IMG/VR virus record: IMGVR_UViG_3300042090_000050
Location: 1 to 36,258 of that record
DNA: 36,258 nt
Strand: one strand, 5' to 3'
Source of the DNA: a virus
The notes under the pieces are model-generated. The model was not told the DNA's origin. It was given only the letters and a program-made list of their open reading frames with translations, and ran no database searches. The position numbers and the translations under genes were made by a program. Below are positions 16,621 through 25,796 of this stretch, one piece after another. How positions within the stretch are numbered: position 1 is the stretch's first letter; every line of letters begins with the position of its first letter.

Positions 16621-18467
16621 AGTTACTGCACGAAGACGCTGAGAACTACCACGTCCAGCACGACAACGGGTCGACTATGACGCTGAAAAAATCGGCATTG
16701 TCTCCCGCGTCTAAAGCATTGCTGGAGGGGTTGAAACCCCAACACTTCGACCAGGGCGGTCAACCGCAACCCAGTCCTTCTCCGGTTCCATTAGACCCAA
16801 CCAAAGCGCAATCCGCGCAGGACTCGATGCGTAAAGCGTTTAACTTCGCGGGTGGTGGGGATGTTATGGGGCATCAAACTACACATCGCCCCAACGCTAA
16901 ACTGGGCCAAGTCCCGGATAAAGACAGGTATCCTAATAGCACGTTTCATGCCGCTAACGGTGGACCACCACCGGAAAACGACGAAGTATCCAAAAATACT
17001 GCACATATTCAAGACGAAATCCAAAACCCGGCGTATCGCCCCAATCCCCAGCAACAGCTTGAACAAGACATGAACGAAACTACTAACGAGCGTAGAGCCC
17101 GGCAGCACGCGTCTCAACCTATTGTACAGCACTTTTACATGGGTGGGCAGCCTCCACAGCATTTTGCTAATGGTGGTGGTAGCTTCCTTCAATCACCTCC
17201 TCCCCAAGACTACGTAACCGCCGCTCCAGCATCGAATCCTCCCGATGCAGCGGCGCAAGCTGGCGGGCCAGCGGCGGCAACGCCGCCCCCGCCGGTCCCC
17301 TCTACACCCGCTATGGACCCGTTGACCGAGGGTTTGGGTGGAGAACAGCAAGAACTACAAGGGTTGGGTCAAGAAGCTGCCGCTAAGGGCAAAATCGGCT
17401 CCGCCGCGGCGTCTGCGTATGACACGGAAGGCGCCGGGTTAGCTAAAGCTCCGAACGTTCAAGAAGCATTCGACGACCTCCATCAAAAGTATGAGGCCAT
17501 GGCGGGTCAAATGGACCCCCGTATTGACCCTGAACATTATTGGACCTCTAAAGATACCCCCAATCGTATTTTGGCAGCGGTTGGATTTATGATAGGTGGG
17601 GCCGGACTCGGCGCAGCGGGGCATCCTGAATTGGGTTTGCAAGCCGTACAAAGTGCTGTTAATCGCGATATTGAAGCCCAGAAAGCTACTTTCAACAATC
17701 AAGACAGTTTACTTAAATCGTATACTCAACAGTTTAATAGTGCTGTATTAGGTGAGCAGGCCACTCGTGTACATCTCGCCGCGCAAGTAGAGAACGAAAT
17801 CAACCGCGCTGCCGCTCAACAGGCGGGTCCATTGGCCCAAGCCGCGGCTAACCGTCTTAAAGGCGCGCTCAGAATGTCTATTGCTCCCCAAATGGCTAAT
17901 CTTGCACTGGCCAGTACTCAGTACAGGTTGCTTACGGACCCGAAGGCTATGGCACAGCTTCCGCTGACCTCTAAAATCCAATACACGCTCCCGGCGGATC
18001 AACAAGCCGAAGCCCAGAAACAGGCTACGGCCTACGAAGCAAATAAGAACGCCCACGCGAACATCGACGACATCTTTGATAAACTCGACCAGGAGCAATC
18101 TACCGGCAACCTTGTAAACCCGCAAAGTTACTCCAGGGTCAGTCAGTTGTTAGGGCGTTTGACACCGACGATCTTAGATGCGTCACCGTCCAAACGTCTT
18201 ACCAAAGAGTCTATCGATAAGGAAATCGAACCTTTCAAATACACCACATTTGCGGACAAGGCTACTCGCGACGCAGCCCGTGAAAGCGTCCACAGAATCG
18301 TTGACAACTCGTCTGACCCCATGAACATCCTTAAAGACCACGGGTTGATTCCCCAACAGACGTACGCGCGTAAACCCGGTATGGAACCTGGTAAACCTCA
18401 GTACAAGATCTCTGGGGGTAAGAAGTATATGCGCGGACCTAACGGCGAGGCTATTGAAGTCAAGTGA
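16617..18467 (+). CDS. internal virion / ejection-type protein 2, 616 aa
   Basis: The first 60 residues form a small domain (LLHEDAENYHVQHDNGSTMTLKKSALSPASKALLEGL). A long disordered Pro/Gln/Gly region with short phage-type motifs follows (FNFAGGGDV, HFYMGGQPPQHFANGGGSF). From about residue 230 the protein is helical (QQELQGLGQEAAAKGKIGSA, the hydrophobic stretch ILAAVGFMIGGAGLGAAG, then a long coiled coil). It ends with a basic tail (KPQYKISGGKKYMRGPNGEA). The hydrophobic Gly/Ala helix could insert into the host membrane during ejection. Its ATG and stop both overlap neighbours. Confidence 0.65.
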   Translation: MKLLHEDAENYHVQHDNGSTMTLKKSALSPASKALLEGLKPQHFDQGGQPQPSPSPVPLDPTKAQSAQDSMRKAFNFAGGGDVMGHQTTHRPNAKLGQVPDKDRYPNSTFHAANGGPPPENDEVSKNTAHIQDEIQNPAYRPNPQQQLEQDMNETTNERRARQHASQPIVQHFYMGGQPPQHFANGGGSFLQSPPPQDYVTAAPASNPPDAAAQAGGPAAATPPPPVPSTPAMDPLTEGLGGEQQELQGLGQEAAAKGKIGSAAASAYDTEGAGLAKAPNVQEAFDDLHQKYEAMAGQMDPRIDPEHYWTSKDTPNRILAAVGFMIGGAGLGAAGHPELGLQAVQSAVNRDIEAQKATFNNQDSLLKSYTQQFNSAVLGEQATRVHLAAQVENEINRAAAQQAGPLAQAAANRLKGALRMSIAPQMANLALASTQYRLLTDPKAMAQLPLTSKIQYTLPADQQAEAQKQATAYEANKNAHANIDDIFDKLDQEQSTGNLVNPQSYSRVSQLLGRLTPTILDASPSKRLTKESIDKEIEPFKYTTFADKATRDAARESVHRIVDNSSDPMNILKDHGLIPQQTYARKPGMEPGKPQYKISGGKKYMRGPNGEAIEVK

Positions 18468-20881
18468 CCGATTTTGACTCTCTGCCGGAAGATCCGGCAC
18501 CAGCCCCAACTGGGCTTAAATTTGACGATCTCCCGGACGACCACACTAGTCTAGGTGAACAAGCCAAGACTGTAGCCGAAGGGTTAGCCCGCGGGGTAAC
18601 TCTCGGCGCCTCCGACGTATTCGAAACCATGCCTACCCCTGAAGTCGGGACGTTCAAGCATGCATTGATGAGCGCTATCCCCGGCGCTATGGAGGCTAAA
18701 TGGGCCATAGGACAAGTCGACCCTAAAAACATTGCTGGGCGTATGGAAGCCAACCCCGGAGAGTCTATCGGTAGCCAAATGGTCGGCGGTGGCTTATCAA
18801 TTGCCGGCACAGGTGGCGCCGGGTCCCTGATCAAGGGCGGCGCGGAAATGGGTCAGACCGCGGGTCTGGCCAAGGGCATTGCGACCAATCTCGCGCTTAA
18901 AGGCACAGCATTGGGTGCCGAGGGCGCTGCGTTTGGTGCTGGTAACGCGGTTACAGATTATGCCTTGGGTGACCCCAATGTCAACGCCCAGAAAGTCTTA
19001 GGTGACATGGGTGAAGGCGCGATGTTCAATCTAGCCGGCGGAGCAATCCTCCACGGTGTTGAAACAGTTGCCCCAATCTCTCAAAGTATCAACAAGATCT
19101 TTGGAGTGCTTAAAGACAAAACCAACGGCGTAATCGACGGTATCTCGGGGAACTACTTCCAGAAGCTCCGTGCTGGGATGTCCGGTATCGTCCCCGACGA
19201 TGTAGTCCGGTCCTTGGCTAAAAACGTCGATAACCTACATGGGGTGCATGAGGACGCGTTAGACAAAATCTACGGCGATTGGTCTAACCGGGATGTAAAC
19301 CCGATCAAAGACGTACCTATCGCCCAAGTTCAAGACCCGGTATTAACTGCGTCTGGTAACATCGAAAAGCTCGTGTCGTCGATGGAAGCCGAACCGAACC
19401 GGTATAAGTACACCCCTAAACAATTGAATGAAGCTCGCGCCGTGGCTGATACGCTCGGCGAAAGCGCGTTGAACGCTACGGACTCTGTGGATCTCCATAA
19501 CGACCTATGGGAAGCCCGTAAACGAATCGGTAAGATCGTAAACTGGGGTGCTAAGGGCTCTGAAGAACTCAAGAACGTCTACGACACTATTGGCGAAACC
19601 ATGAAGAACCCCGATCTGTGGGGTAAAGAGGCTACTGATCAGTTCTCAGCCATGGACAATACGTACCGTACCGGCAGGCTTGCTAACCAGGACTTCCAAC
19701 GGTTACTTATGACTCAAGAACTCGGTAAACCCGTGTCTTCGTTCGGTAAGCTTCGGGGTCTCCTCAACAGTATCGAAAACCCTGATGCCGAGAAAGTCCG
19801 GGCATTTGACAACTTCCTTACGGCCTCTCAAGAAACCGCTAAGCTCGCGGACAACTTCGCGGGTAACGCCGGTATCAAGAACGTCATGCAGGACCGCCTG
19901 GCCCAAGTCGCCAAGGAATACGCGGACTCCCAGAAGCTCGCCAGTCTGATTAAGAAACAGCCTAGTATGCTACCCTCCGTTCTAAAGAGCCTTACGTATG
20001 CCACGATCGGCGCGGCGCATCCCGCGGCTTCAGTCGTCCTAGGGGCTATTGAGGCGGCCCGGACGTTGTCCCAACCGTATGAACTCGGGAAGACGATCAA
20101 TAACACATACAAGATCATGGGTGCGTTGGGTAAGATCACTAATCGGGCTACCCGCGCTATCTCCAGCGGGGCTAAAGCCATCGTGCAGTCCAACCCTATT
20201 CGCGGCGCATTGGAGTCGGGTGGTATCTCCGGTAGGACTTACGACGAGCGTGTAAAGCGTATCCAGGAGCTTCAAAGCAACCCTCAAGCTATGCTGGATC
20301 ACCTGGAGAAATCTACGTCCGCGATGTACGAAGCCGCCCCCAACATCTCCCGCGGCATCCATAACGCGATCATTGCCGGGGCTAATTTCCTCGCCAGTAA
20401 AATCCCCCAACCGGCATCCAAATTTCCGTTGTCCGGGGACTGGGAGCCGTCTGAGGCCCAGAAAGATCAGTTCAATCAGTACTATAACACCGTCGACAAC
20501 CCTATGAGCACCCTTGAAGAGGTTCGAAACGGAACGATAAGTAACCACCAGATCGAAGCCCTTCAAGCTGTGTACCCACATCTTTTAAACGAGATGAGAA
20601 CTAACCTGGTGCAGCAATTGGATTCGAAGAAAGCCGAGGACCTCCCCTACGGTACTAAGTTTGCTATCTCTAAGTTCTTAGGTATGCCCCTGGACGGCAA
20701 TATGACCCAGATGGCTATAGCCTCGAACCAGACCGCGTTTATTCCTTCCCAGCAAGCCCAACAACCGCCCCAGAAAGGCGGTAAATCCCCTAAAAACAGT
20801 ACGTTAGGTGGGTTGAAGGAGTTGGACGTCGCCAACCGGGCCAGTACCCAGACCGAAGTCCTTGAAAAGGAAGAAGTATGA
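18464..20881 (+). CDS. internal virion / ejection-type protein 3, 805 aa
   Basis: The start is GTG, overlapping the previous stop (GTGA). The N-terminus carries two short acidic FDSLPED/FDDLPDD repeats, a motif common in phage internal proteins. Gly/Ala-rich hydrophobic segments follow (SQMVGGGLSIAGTGGAGSLI, LKGTALGAEGAAFGAGNAV), then a long helical body. A second hydrophobic patch lies near residues 505-530 (LTYATIGAAHPAASVVLGAI), and the C-terminus is Gln-rich. This is the largest of three proteins likely to form a trans-envelope DNA channel. No lytic transglycosylase or peptidase motif was found, so peptidoglycan passage would need another protein. Confidence 0.68.
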   Translation: MTDFDSLPEDPAPAPTGLKFDDLPDDHTSLGEQAKTVAEGLARGVTLGASDVFETMPTPEVGTFKHALMSAIPGAMEAKWAIGQVDPKNIAGRMEANPGESIGSQMVGGGLSIAGTGGAGSLIKGGAEMGQTAGLAKGIATNLALKGTALGAEGAAFGAGNAVTDYALGDPNVNAQKVLGDMGEGAMFNLAGGAILHGVETVAPISQSINKIFGVLKDKTNGVIDGISGNYFQKLRAGMSGIVPDDVVRSLAKNVDNLHGVHEDALDKIYGDWSNRDVNPIKDVPIAQVQDPVLTASGNIEKLVSSMEAEPNRYKYTPKQLNEARAVADTLGESALNATDSVDLHNDLWEARKRIGKIVNWGAKGSEELKNVYDTIGETMKNPDLWGKEATDQFSAMDNTYRTGRLANQDFQRLLMTQELGKPVSSFGKLRGLLNSIENPDAEKVRAFDNFLTASQETAKLADNFAGNAGIKNVMQDRLAQVAKEYADSQKLASLIKKQPSMLPSVLKSLTYATIGAAHPAASVVLGAIEAARTLSQPYELGKTINNTYKIMGALGKITNRATRAISSGAKAIVQSNPIRGALESGGISGRTYDERVKRIQELQSNPQAMLDHLEKSTSAMYEAAPNISRGIHNAIIAGANFLASKIPQPASKFPLSGDWEPSEAQKDQFNQYYNTVDNPMSTLEEVRNGTISNHQIEALQAVYPHLLNEMRTNLVQQLDSKKAEDLPYGTKFAISKFLGMPLDGNMTQMAIASNQTAFIPSQQAQQPPQKGGKSPKNSTLGGLKELDVANRASTQTEVLEKEEV

Positions 20882-20943
20882 CCAATATGCCCTATAATAG
20901 CGTAGGCCATAAGCCTTTTGCCCATAAGGAGCACCTGAGATGA
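20878..20943 (+). CDS. 21-codon microgene coupled at both ends
   Basis: ATG at 20878 overlaps the TGA of the ejection protein gene (ATGA), and its own TGA overlaps the ATG of the next gene (ATGA at 20940). AAGGA lies 8 nt upstream of the start. The product is MTNMPYNSVGHKPFAHKEHL plus one R, basic and rich in His and Lys. The double overlap and ribosome binding site are the only evidence; it could be a real microprotein or a leader that passes ribosomes to the next gene. Confidence 0.5.
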   Translation: MTNMPYNSVGHKPFAHKEHLR

Positions 20944-21320
20944 GCCGCAAAGACGTCCTTTTACCATATACCGACCCCTTAATGTCCAACGCCTCTATGG
21001 CATCAAATATCACTGGGACCCCTATCAACATCCAGTTTATGGACGACATCGGGATTGCGTTTACCTGGACTGGTAGCAACCCCCAAGGTTCCGTGAGCTT
21101 ACAGGTCTCTTTAGATTACAACCCTAACACGCAGACTGGTAACTGGTTCACGGTTCAAACTAGCCCCGGGACCAATTACAGCGTGTCTTGTGGGGGCGCC
21201 CCGGGTGGTACTTTCGCGGATTTCGCACTTACTGGCGCTAGGTGGCTTAGGACCACATATACTACCACCGGCGGCAGCTCCGGTAACTTGACCGCCGTAA
21301 TCGGCGCCAAGATGGTGTAA
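20940..21320 (+). CDS. small beta-rich virion protein, 126 aa (paralogue of 24799-25179)
   Basis: The protein is all-beta, with strands ISIQFMDDIGIAFTWTGS-like, GSVSLQVSLDYNP, NWFTVQTSPGTNYSV, a conserved RWLRTTYTTTGGSSGNLTAVIGAKMV end and little charge. The pattern G-x-LxVQxSxD ... NW ... RWLRxxYT ... G-x-xTV also occurs in the 126-aa product of 24799-25179, so the two are probably paralogues flanking the fibre genes. Such single-domain proteins may be fibre-attachment or head-fibre subunits. The ATG is coupled to the microgene stop; AAGGAG lies 9 nt upstream. Confidence 0.7.
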   Translation: MSRKDVLLPYTDPLMSNASMASNITGTPINIQFMDDIGIAFTWTGSNPQGSVSLQVSLDYNPNTQTGNWFTVQTSPGTNYSVSCGGAPGGTFADFALTGARWLRTTYTTTGGSSGNLTAVIGAKMV

Positions 21321-21321
21321 T

Positions 21322-23271
21322 GTGGCGATTACTTATACACGTATAGCCGGTATTTTTGGCGGCGGCGGTGGCGGTGGCGGCGGAAGTGTAACGTCCGTAT
21401 CGGTCGTATCCGCCAACGGATTCGCTGGTACAGTTGCGAATCCGACTACGACTCCAGCCATTACACTTACAACGACTATCTCAGGACTACTTAAGGGTAA
21501 TGGAACCTCTATATCCGCGGCGACTGCCGGAACTGACTACGTAATTCCTTCTGGTAGCATCACAGGTACTGCGGGCAATATTACCGCGACGTCGAATAGT
21601 ACACTTACTACACTCAGTTCGTTGAGTCTACCGTACTCGCAATTGACCGGCACGCCGTCGTTGAACTTTGCTAATCAAACCTTAAGCAACCTTAGTGGAA
21701 CTACTGCGGTTAACCAGAATCTTGTGTCTGGTGTGGGCAACACCTATAACGTCGGAAGTTCGTCCAATGCTTGGTCGGCGATGTATTCCAATACGTTTAA
21801 TACGTCGGACGGGTTGAATACTTACGCACAGTTGTCTTTAAACGGCATTTCACCTTCCGGGGTCAATACCAAAGCTAATTTGTCATTCCCAATAAACAGC
21901 GGACCAGTGGGTATTTGGACATCAAACAACCCGTCGACTGAAAACCTGTTGATTGAAACCGGTAGCGCTAGTTCAGGTAACTCTGGGGATTTAAAGTTCA
22001 CGATAGGTACAGCGACAGGTACCCGGGGTAAAATCCGGTTCATTGACGGGTCCCAAGGGACTGCTGGATACGTATGGACGTCGACCGATACAAACGGTGC
22101 CGGTGCATGGCAAGCGGCCAGCGGTGGGATTTCGAGTATCTCAATCGCGTCATCTAACGGATTTGCTGGTAGTTCTAGTGGTGGTAGTACCCCTACACTG
22201 ACACTCAGCACGTCAATAACCGGTATTCTTAAAGGCAATGGTACAGCGATCTCGGCGGCTTCGGCAGGTACGGACTACGTCATACCGTCCGGGTCTATTA
22301 CAGGTACTGCGAGTAATATCACCGCTACGAGCAACAGTACACTTACGACGCTGTCGGCTTTAAGCTTGCCTGGTAGCCAAGTCTCCGGTAACATCTCCGG
22401 TAACGCTGCTAATATCACGGCTACGTCAAACAGTACCCTGACAACGCTGTCTGCTCTGAGTCTCCCTGGCAGTCAGGTCACGGGTAACATCTCCGGTAAT
22501 GCTGCGAATATTACTGCGACATCTAATAGTACACTTACTACGCTGTCTGCTTTAAGCCTTCCGGGATCTCAAGTCTCCGGTAATATCTCCGGCAATGCGG
22601 CTAACGTAACTGGAACAGTTGGGGTAGCCAACGGCGGAACTGGGGATACCAGCTTTACCGCGAACCAGATCGTAATCGGAGGAACTACCACTACTGGCGC
22701 ACTTCAACAAATCCCCGGAGGTACTGCGGGGTATGTAGCAACTAGCAATGGACCTACGGCAGCTCCTACGTTTCAACCGGCCCCGGGAACGGTATCGGCG
22801 TTCTTTGCGAGTTCTCAAGTTACGACTCAAAGTTCTAACATCACGTCTTCAAGCTTTACAACTTTTTCTAACTCCCCTGCATTTACATTTACCCCGACTA
22901 TTACGGGAACTTACAAGGTTTACTGCCCCGCTCCTTTGGGCTTTGGTGCAACAACGGGAACAAACGCCCAAGTTCGTATAGTTAATACGTCAGGTGGGGC
23001 AACGCTGCTTTATGAATCCCAAGCTCTGGTTCAGTATAGTTCCGCGGCGTCCGCCGCCGGTGAAGATTGCGCGTTTTGTCAGTCCGTTTATACCTTAACC
23101 GCTGGTACTACGTATGTATTTGATATCCAGGGAAAAACGAATGGAACAACGTTTGTTGACGGGGCATCGTCACCCTTCTATATGTTCGCCGAAATGATTA
23201 CTGCAAGTTTGTCTTCGACCACTTTAGGCGCTAATATCGCGGCCTATGTTACCTATGGGATATACTCATGA
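21322..23271 (+). CDS. tail fibre protein with internal repeats, 649 aa
   Basis: The start is GTG, two bases after the previous stop; an overlapping ATG at 21320 is out of frame. After a short Gly run (residues 12-20) there are two long homologous blocks (each with GNGTxISAAxAGTDYVIPSGSITGT). The second block ends in three 32-residue repeats (22315-22602). VANGGTG, a common pre-knob motif of fibres, follows at about residue 433. The last 150 residues (VSAFFASSQVTTQSS to MFAEMITASL) look like a trimeric C1q/TNF-type jelly-roll head, the probable receptor-binding tip. It is expected to form a trimeric beta-helical shaft on the tail. Confidence 0.82.
   Translation: MAITYTRIAGIFGGGGGGGGGSVTSVSVVSANGFAGTVANPTTTPAITLTTTISGLLKGNGTSISAATAGTDYVIPSGSITGTAGNITATSNSTLTTLSSLSLPYSQLTGTPSLNFANQTLSNLSGTTAVNQNLVSGVGNTYNVGSSSNAWSAMYSNTFNTSDGLNTYAQLSLNGISPSGVNTKANLSFPINSGPVGIWTSNNPSTENLLIETGSASSGNSGDLKFTIGTATGTRGKIRFIDGSQGTAGYVWTSTDTNGAGAWQAASGGISSISIASSNGFAGSSSGGSTPTLTLSTSITGILKGNGTAISAASAGTDYVIPSGSITGTASNITATSNSTLTTLSALSLPGSQVSGNISGNAANITATSNSTLTTLSALSLPGSQVTGNISGNAANITATSNSTLTTLSALSLPGSQVSGNISGNAANVTGTVGVANGGTGDTSFTANQIVIGGTTTTGALQQIPGGTAGYVATSNGPTAAPTFQPAPGTVSAFFASSQVTTQSSNITSSSFTTFSNSPAFTFTPTITGTYKVYCPAPLGFGATTGTNAQVRIVNTSGGATLLYESQALVQYSSAASAAGEDCAFCQSVYTLTAGTTYVFDIQGKTNGTTFVDGASSPFYMFAEMITASLSSTTLGANIAAYVTYGIYS
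22315..22602 (+). repeat. three 96-bp coding repeats in the tail fibre, protein-identical but codon-scrambled
   Basis: Units are 22315-22410, 22411-22506 and 22507-22602. Each encodes the same 32 residues beginning NITATSNSTLTTLSALSLPG, apart from one Ser-to-Thr change in unit 2. By direct comparison 15 of 32 codons differ between units 1 and 2 (14 silent), and 16 of 32 between units 1 and 3 (all silent). A fourth, more diverged copy starts at 21577. Confidence 0.9.
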
Positions 23272-24638
23272 TTATTGTTAACGGAACCAGTCAAATCCTC
23301 CAAGCTAAGATGGGTGCGGCAGCAACCACTACGAATCCAACGTACTTCTGTAGTTACGTCTCGGTCAGCGCCAACGTTCTCAATACCGCCGCGAATACCA
23401 ACGGTAGTTTGAACGGGACATCCCAGGTCTCGATCTTGACTGGTGTTAGTACCGGTCAGTATAAGATCGACCAGCTTGACTTCTATAACACCGATACCGT
23501 CGTCCAGAGCATAACCGTTTCGTTATCAATTTCGTCGTCTACATTCAACCTATTTACCGGAAATGTCCCTGTAGGCGGTAGCCTCCACTACGCGTCGGCG
23601 ACCGGGTTCACAGTATTTAACGCTTCCGGGTCACTGGTTTCGACTACGTCATCGACGTCACCTAACGTCCAAGTCTTTAGTACCGCCGGTAACCAAACCT
23701 GGACTAAGCCTACGTTTTTCACACCCTCAGTGGTTGATGTAATCTGCGTGGGCGCAGGTGGTGGTGGGGGCGGTGGTGGCTCGGTCACTACCGCGGCTAT
23801 CGTTATGGGTGGTGGTGGAGGCGGTGGGGGTTGCTATTCTCGTAAAACTTTTAACGCCTCGGACTTGTCTAGCACTGTTAACCTCGTAGTAGGCTCTGGT
23901 GGAGCAGCTGGTACAGCCGGAACGTCCGGTAACGTCGGTGTCGTCGGTTCTAACGGCGGTGCTAGTATGTTCGGCAGTACGTCTCAGGCTACAGCTTATG
24001 TATTCGCAGGTGGTGGCGGAGGCGGTGCTTTAGGTGCTGTAACCGGCGCTATTGGTACTGGTGGATCTGGTGGTGGGGCCGCTGGTTCTGGAACTCAAGG
24101 CTCGACAACTGCACAAGCGGGAGGGCCTCCTGGAACAGTTGTTGCAGCTTCTGGTGCTACTGGCGGCCAAGGTGGTGGAAGCTCTACCACGGCAGCCGGT
24201 GGCTATGCAGAATTTGGTGGCGGTGGGGGTGGTGGTCATACAGCCACTCCGGCTAACTTTGCGGGCGGAACTTCTGTTTATGGTGGTGCCGGTGGTGGTC
24301 AAGGTGGTGGCGCAACTGCGGCTGCATTAGTTGCCGCAACCGCTGGTGGATATTCAGGTCCCAATACTCCCGGTTCTGGTGGTGGTGGGGCTGCGGGTAC
24401 AAGCGGTGCAACTCCTACGGCGGGTTCCGCTGGAGCCGCTGGTAATACGTTGTTATCAGGTTCAGGCGGCGGCGGTGGTGGTGCAGGGTCGACAGGTTCC
24501 GTTGCCGGAACTACTGGCGGAGCGGGTGGATTTCCCGGTGGTGGTGGCGGAGGCGGTGGAGCTGCGTGGCAATCGACTGGCGTTGCAGGAGCAGGTGGGG
24601 CTGGAGGTAACGGTATGGTTATCGTTATGTGCTGGTAA
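23268..24638 (+). CDS. glycine-rich tail adhesin / receptor-binding protein, 456 aa
   Basis: Residues 1-140 form a beta-rich attachment domain. A Gly-rich domain starts at VQVFSTAGNQTWTKP and VVDVICVGAGGGGGGGG, the typical opening of glycine-rich phage adhesin domains. About 300 residues dominated by GGGGGGG, GGAGG and GGSGG motifs follow, ending in GNGMVIVMCW. T-even gp38-type adhesins use stacked polyglycine II helices with variable loops to bind outer-membrane proteins, and this looks like the same architecture in one chain. The ATG overlaps the fibre stop (ATGA). It probably sits at or near the fibre tip and sets host range; loop segments between Gly runs are where variation would be expected. 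Confidence 0.8.
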   Translation: MIIVNGTSQILQAKMGAAATTTNPTYFCSYVSVSANVLNTAANTNGSLNGTSQVSILTGVSTGQYKIDQLDFYNTDTVVQSITVSLSISSSTFNLFTGNVPVGGSLHYASATGFTVFNASGSLVSTTSSTSPNVQVFSTAGNQTWTKPTFFTPSVVDVICVGAGGGGGGGGSVTTAAIVMGGGGGGGGCYSRKTFNASDLSSTVNLVVGSGGAAGTAGTSGNVGVVGSNGGASMFGSTSQATAYVFAGGGGGGALGAVTGAIGTGGSGGGAAGSGTQGSTTAQAGGPPGTVVAASGATGGQGGGSSTTAAGGYAEFGGGGGGGHTATPANFAGGTSVYGGAGGGQGGGATAAALVAATAGGYSGPNTPGSGGGGAAGTSGATPTAGSAGAAGNTLLSGSGGGGGGAGSTGSVAGTTGGAGGFPGGGGGGGGAAWQSTGVAGAGGAGGNGMVIVMCW

Positions 24639-24802
24639 TGGCGCATTTAGCAATAGGTTGTACGACGTGTGGTCAACCGGTGTCAGCAGTGGATTTACCA
24701 AACCCCCCTACTTCGGACCAGTTGACTTTTTATGAGACCGCCAGTATGTGCCCCGTCGATGGGAATACTGGTTCTAACATTGTGATTACGGTGACGTTAT
24801 GA
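24638..24802 (+). CDS. 54-aa zinc-knuckle-like small protein
   Basis: ATG at 24638 shares a base with the previous stop (TAATG), and its TGA overlaps the next ATG (ATGA at 24799-24802), so it fills exactly the gap between two virion genes. The product has a CTTCGQ knuckle (C8, C11) and a later CPVDG (C38), suggesting a small zinc or disulfide fold, and ends in a beta strand SNIVITVTL. No family was recognised. Gene packing on both sides makes it likely to be real. Confidence 0.65.
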   Translation: MAHLAIGCTTCGQPVSAVDLPNPPTSDQLTFYETASMCPVDGNTGSNIVITVTL

Positions 24803-25179
24803 GACCTAGCAATACTACCGTTATCCCTGCCGGTACGACGGCTACTACATCCCAAACGTCTAAGGTTTTAGATGCGGGTTTTGTAATCTCGGCCAGTTTC
24901 CAGATCAATAGTACGAATAACACGAATGCGGGGACACTTCAGGTACAGGCTAGCAATGACCCGGTAAGTACGCTGACGTCCGGTATCCCTAACACGGGTC
25001 AACCGTCACCTTCGAACTGGGTCAACATTGGGTCCGCGGCTACCGTAACCGCAGGGGCGTCCGCAATGGTTTCTATCCCTTCACAAACTTATGCTGGCTA
25101 CCGCTGGCTCCGATGCGTATGGACTCCAACGTCCGGCGCGGGTACGATTACTGTCAACGGTTACACATTAGGATTTTAA
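24799..25179 (+). CDS. small beta-rich virion protein, 126 aa (paralogue of 20940-21320)
   Basis: The protein is all-beta with strands [64 protein letters not shown] and [12 protein letters not shown]. The NW ... YRWLR ... T-x-G-x-G-x-ITV signature and the identical length link it to 20940-21320. It follows the glycine-rich adhesin, so the pair may cap or anchor the two fibre-type proteins. Its start is coupled to the 54-aa gene. Confidence 0.72.
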   Translation: MRPSNTTVIPAGTTATTSQTSKVLDAGFVISASFQINSTNNTNAGTLQVQASNDPVSTLTSGIPNTGQPSPSNWVNIGSAATVTAGASAMVSIPSQTYAGYRWLRCVWTPTSGAGTITVNGYTLGF

Positions 25180-25187
25180 GGAGTTTT

Positions 25188-25796
25188 ATGCCACTCAAAC
25201 CAGGTTATTCCCAAGACGTTATCCATCACAACATCAAGGAAATGGTCAAAGCCGGCCATCCTCAACGCCAAGCTATTGCTGCGGCGCTCGCTAACGCCAG
25301 AAAGCATAAGAAAGCTATGGCCCATGGCGGGATGGCGGAGGCCCCGGATTCAGACGGTGACGCCGAAGCGACACTTGCCGCGATGGAGACCAGTGAACCG
25401 GGTGCGCCGGAGCCTACGCATGCTCAAACCAAGCCTAACCCGGCGAATACACCTAACCAGTCGGACGAAGACGACGAGATATTCCGTAGTCTTGGCGAGG
25501 AAATGAAAGCCGCGCATCCGGATTCAGACAAGGACCTGGCGCAAGCTATTCGACATTACGCTGAAGGTGGTGAGGTAGATGAGATGTCCCCGGAACTCGA
25601 AGTCGAAAGCTTCCCGGACGGCGACAACCTTGGTAACAAACCGGAAGGTCAGGTCTCAGCTACGTCTGAGCCTATGAGTTCGATGCCCAAGAAACCCGGG
25701 CATGCTAAGGAACCACCGGCCCAGCCTGAGATGAATCTACATGAGAAGATCATGAACGTCATTATCGAGCATAAAAAGGCGCGTAGGTTCAAATGA
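25188..25796 (+). CDS. DUF6496-like phage protein, 202 aa
   Basis: The N-terminus [20 protein letters not shown] with [20 protein letters not shown] is a small conserved helical module seen near the ends of many phage structural regions (N-I-x-x-x-V-x-x-G-x-P-x-x-Q-A-x-A-x-A-L-x-x-A). The rest is acidic and low complexity, with a second helical segment ([32 protein letters not shown]) and a basic C-terminal tail ([15 protein letters not shown]). ATG at 25188 is chosen over an in-frame ATG 25 codons upstream because AAGGAG lies 7 nt before it and the longer form would overlap the previous gene. The role is unknown. Confidence 0.72.
   Translation: MPLKPGYSQDVIHHNIKEMVKAGHPQRQAIAAALANARKHKKAMAHGGMAEAPDSDGDAEATLAAMETSEPGAPEPTHAQTKPNPANTPNQSDEDDEIFRSLGEEMKAAHPDSDKDLAQAIRHYAEGGEVDEMSPELEVESFPDGDNLGNKPEGQVSATSEPMSSMPKKPGHAKEPPAQPEMNLHEKIMNVIIEHKKARRFK

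Noticed and set aside
24299-24646. Proline-rich leftward ORF opposite the glycine-rich adhesin
   Set aside because: GGC/GGT glycine codons read as Pro/Ala on the other strand; simple complement of the Gly repeat.
25113-25187. Upstream 25-codon extension of the DUF6496-like gene
   Set aside because: Overlaps the conserved end of the previous gene, while the internal ATG at 25188 has a strong AAGGAG site and begins the family motif.
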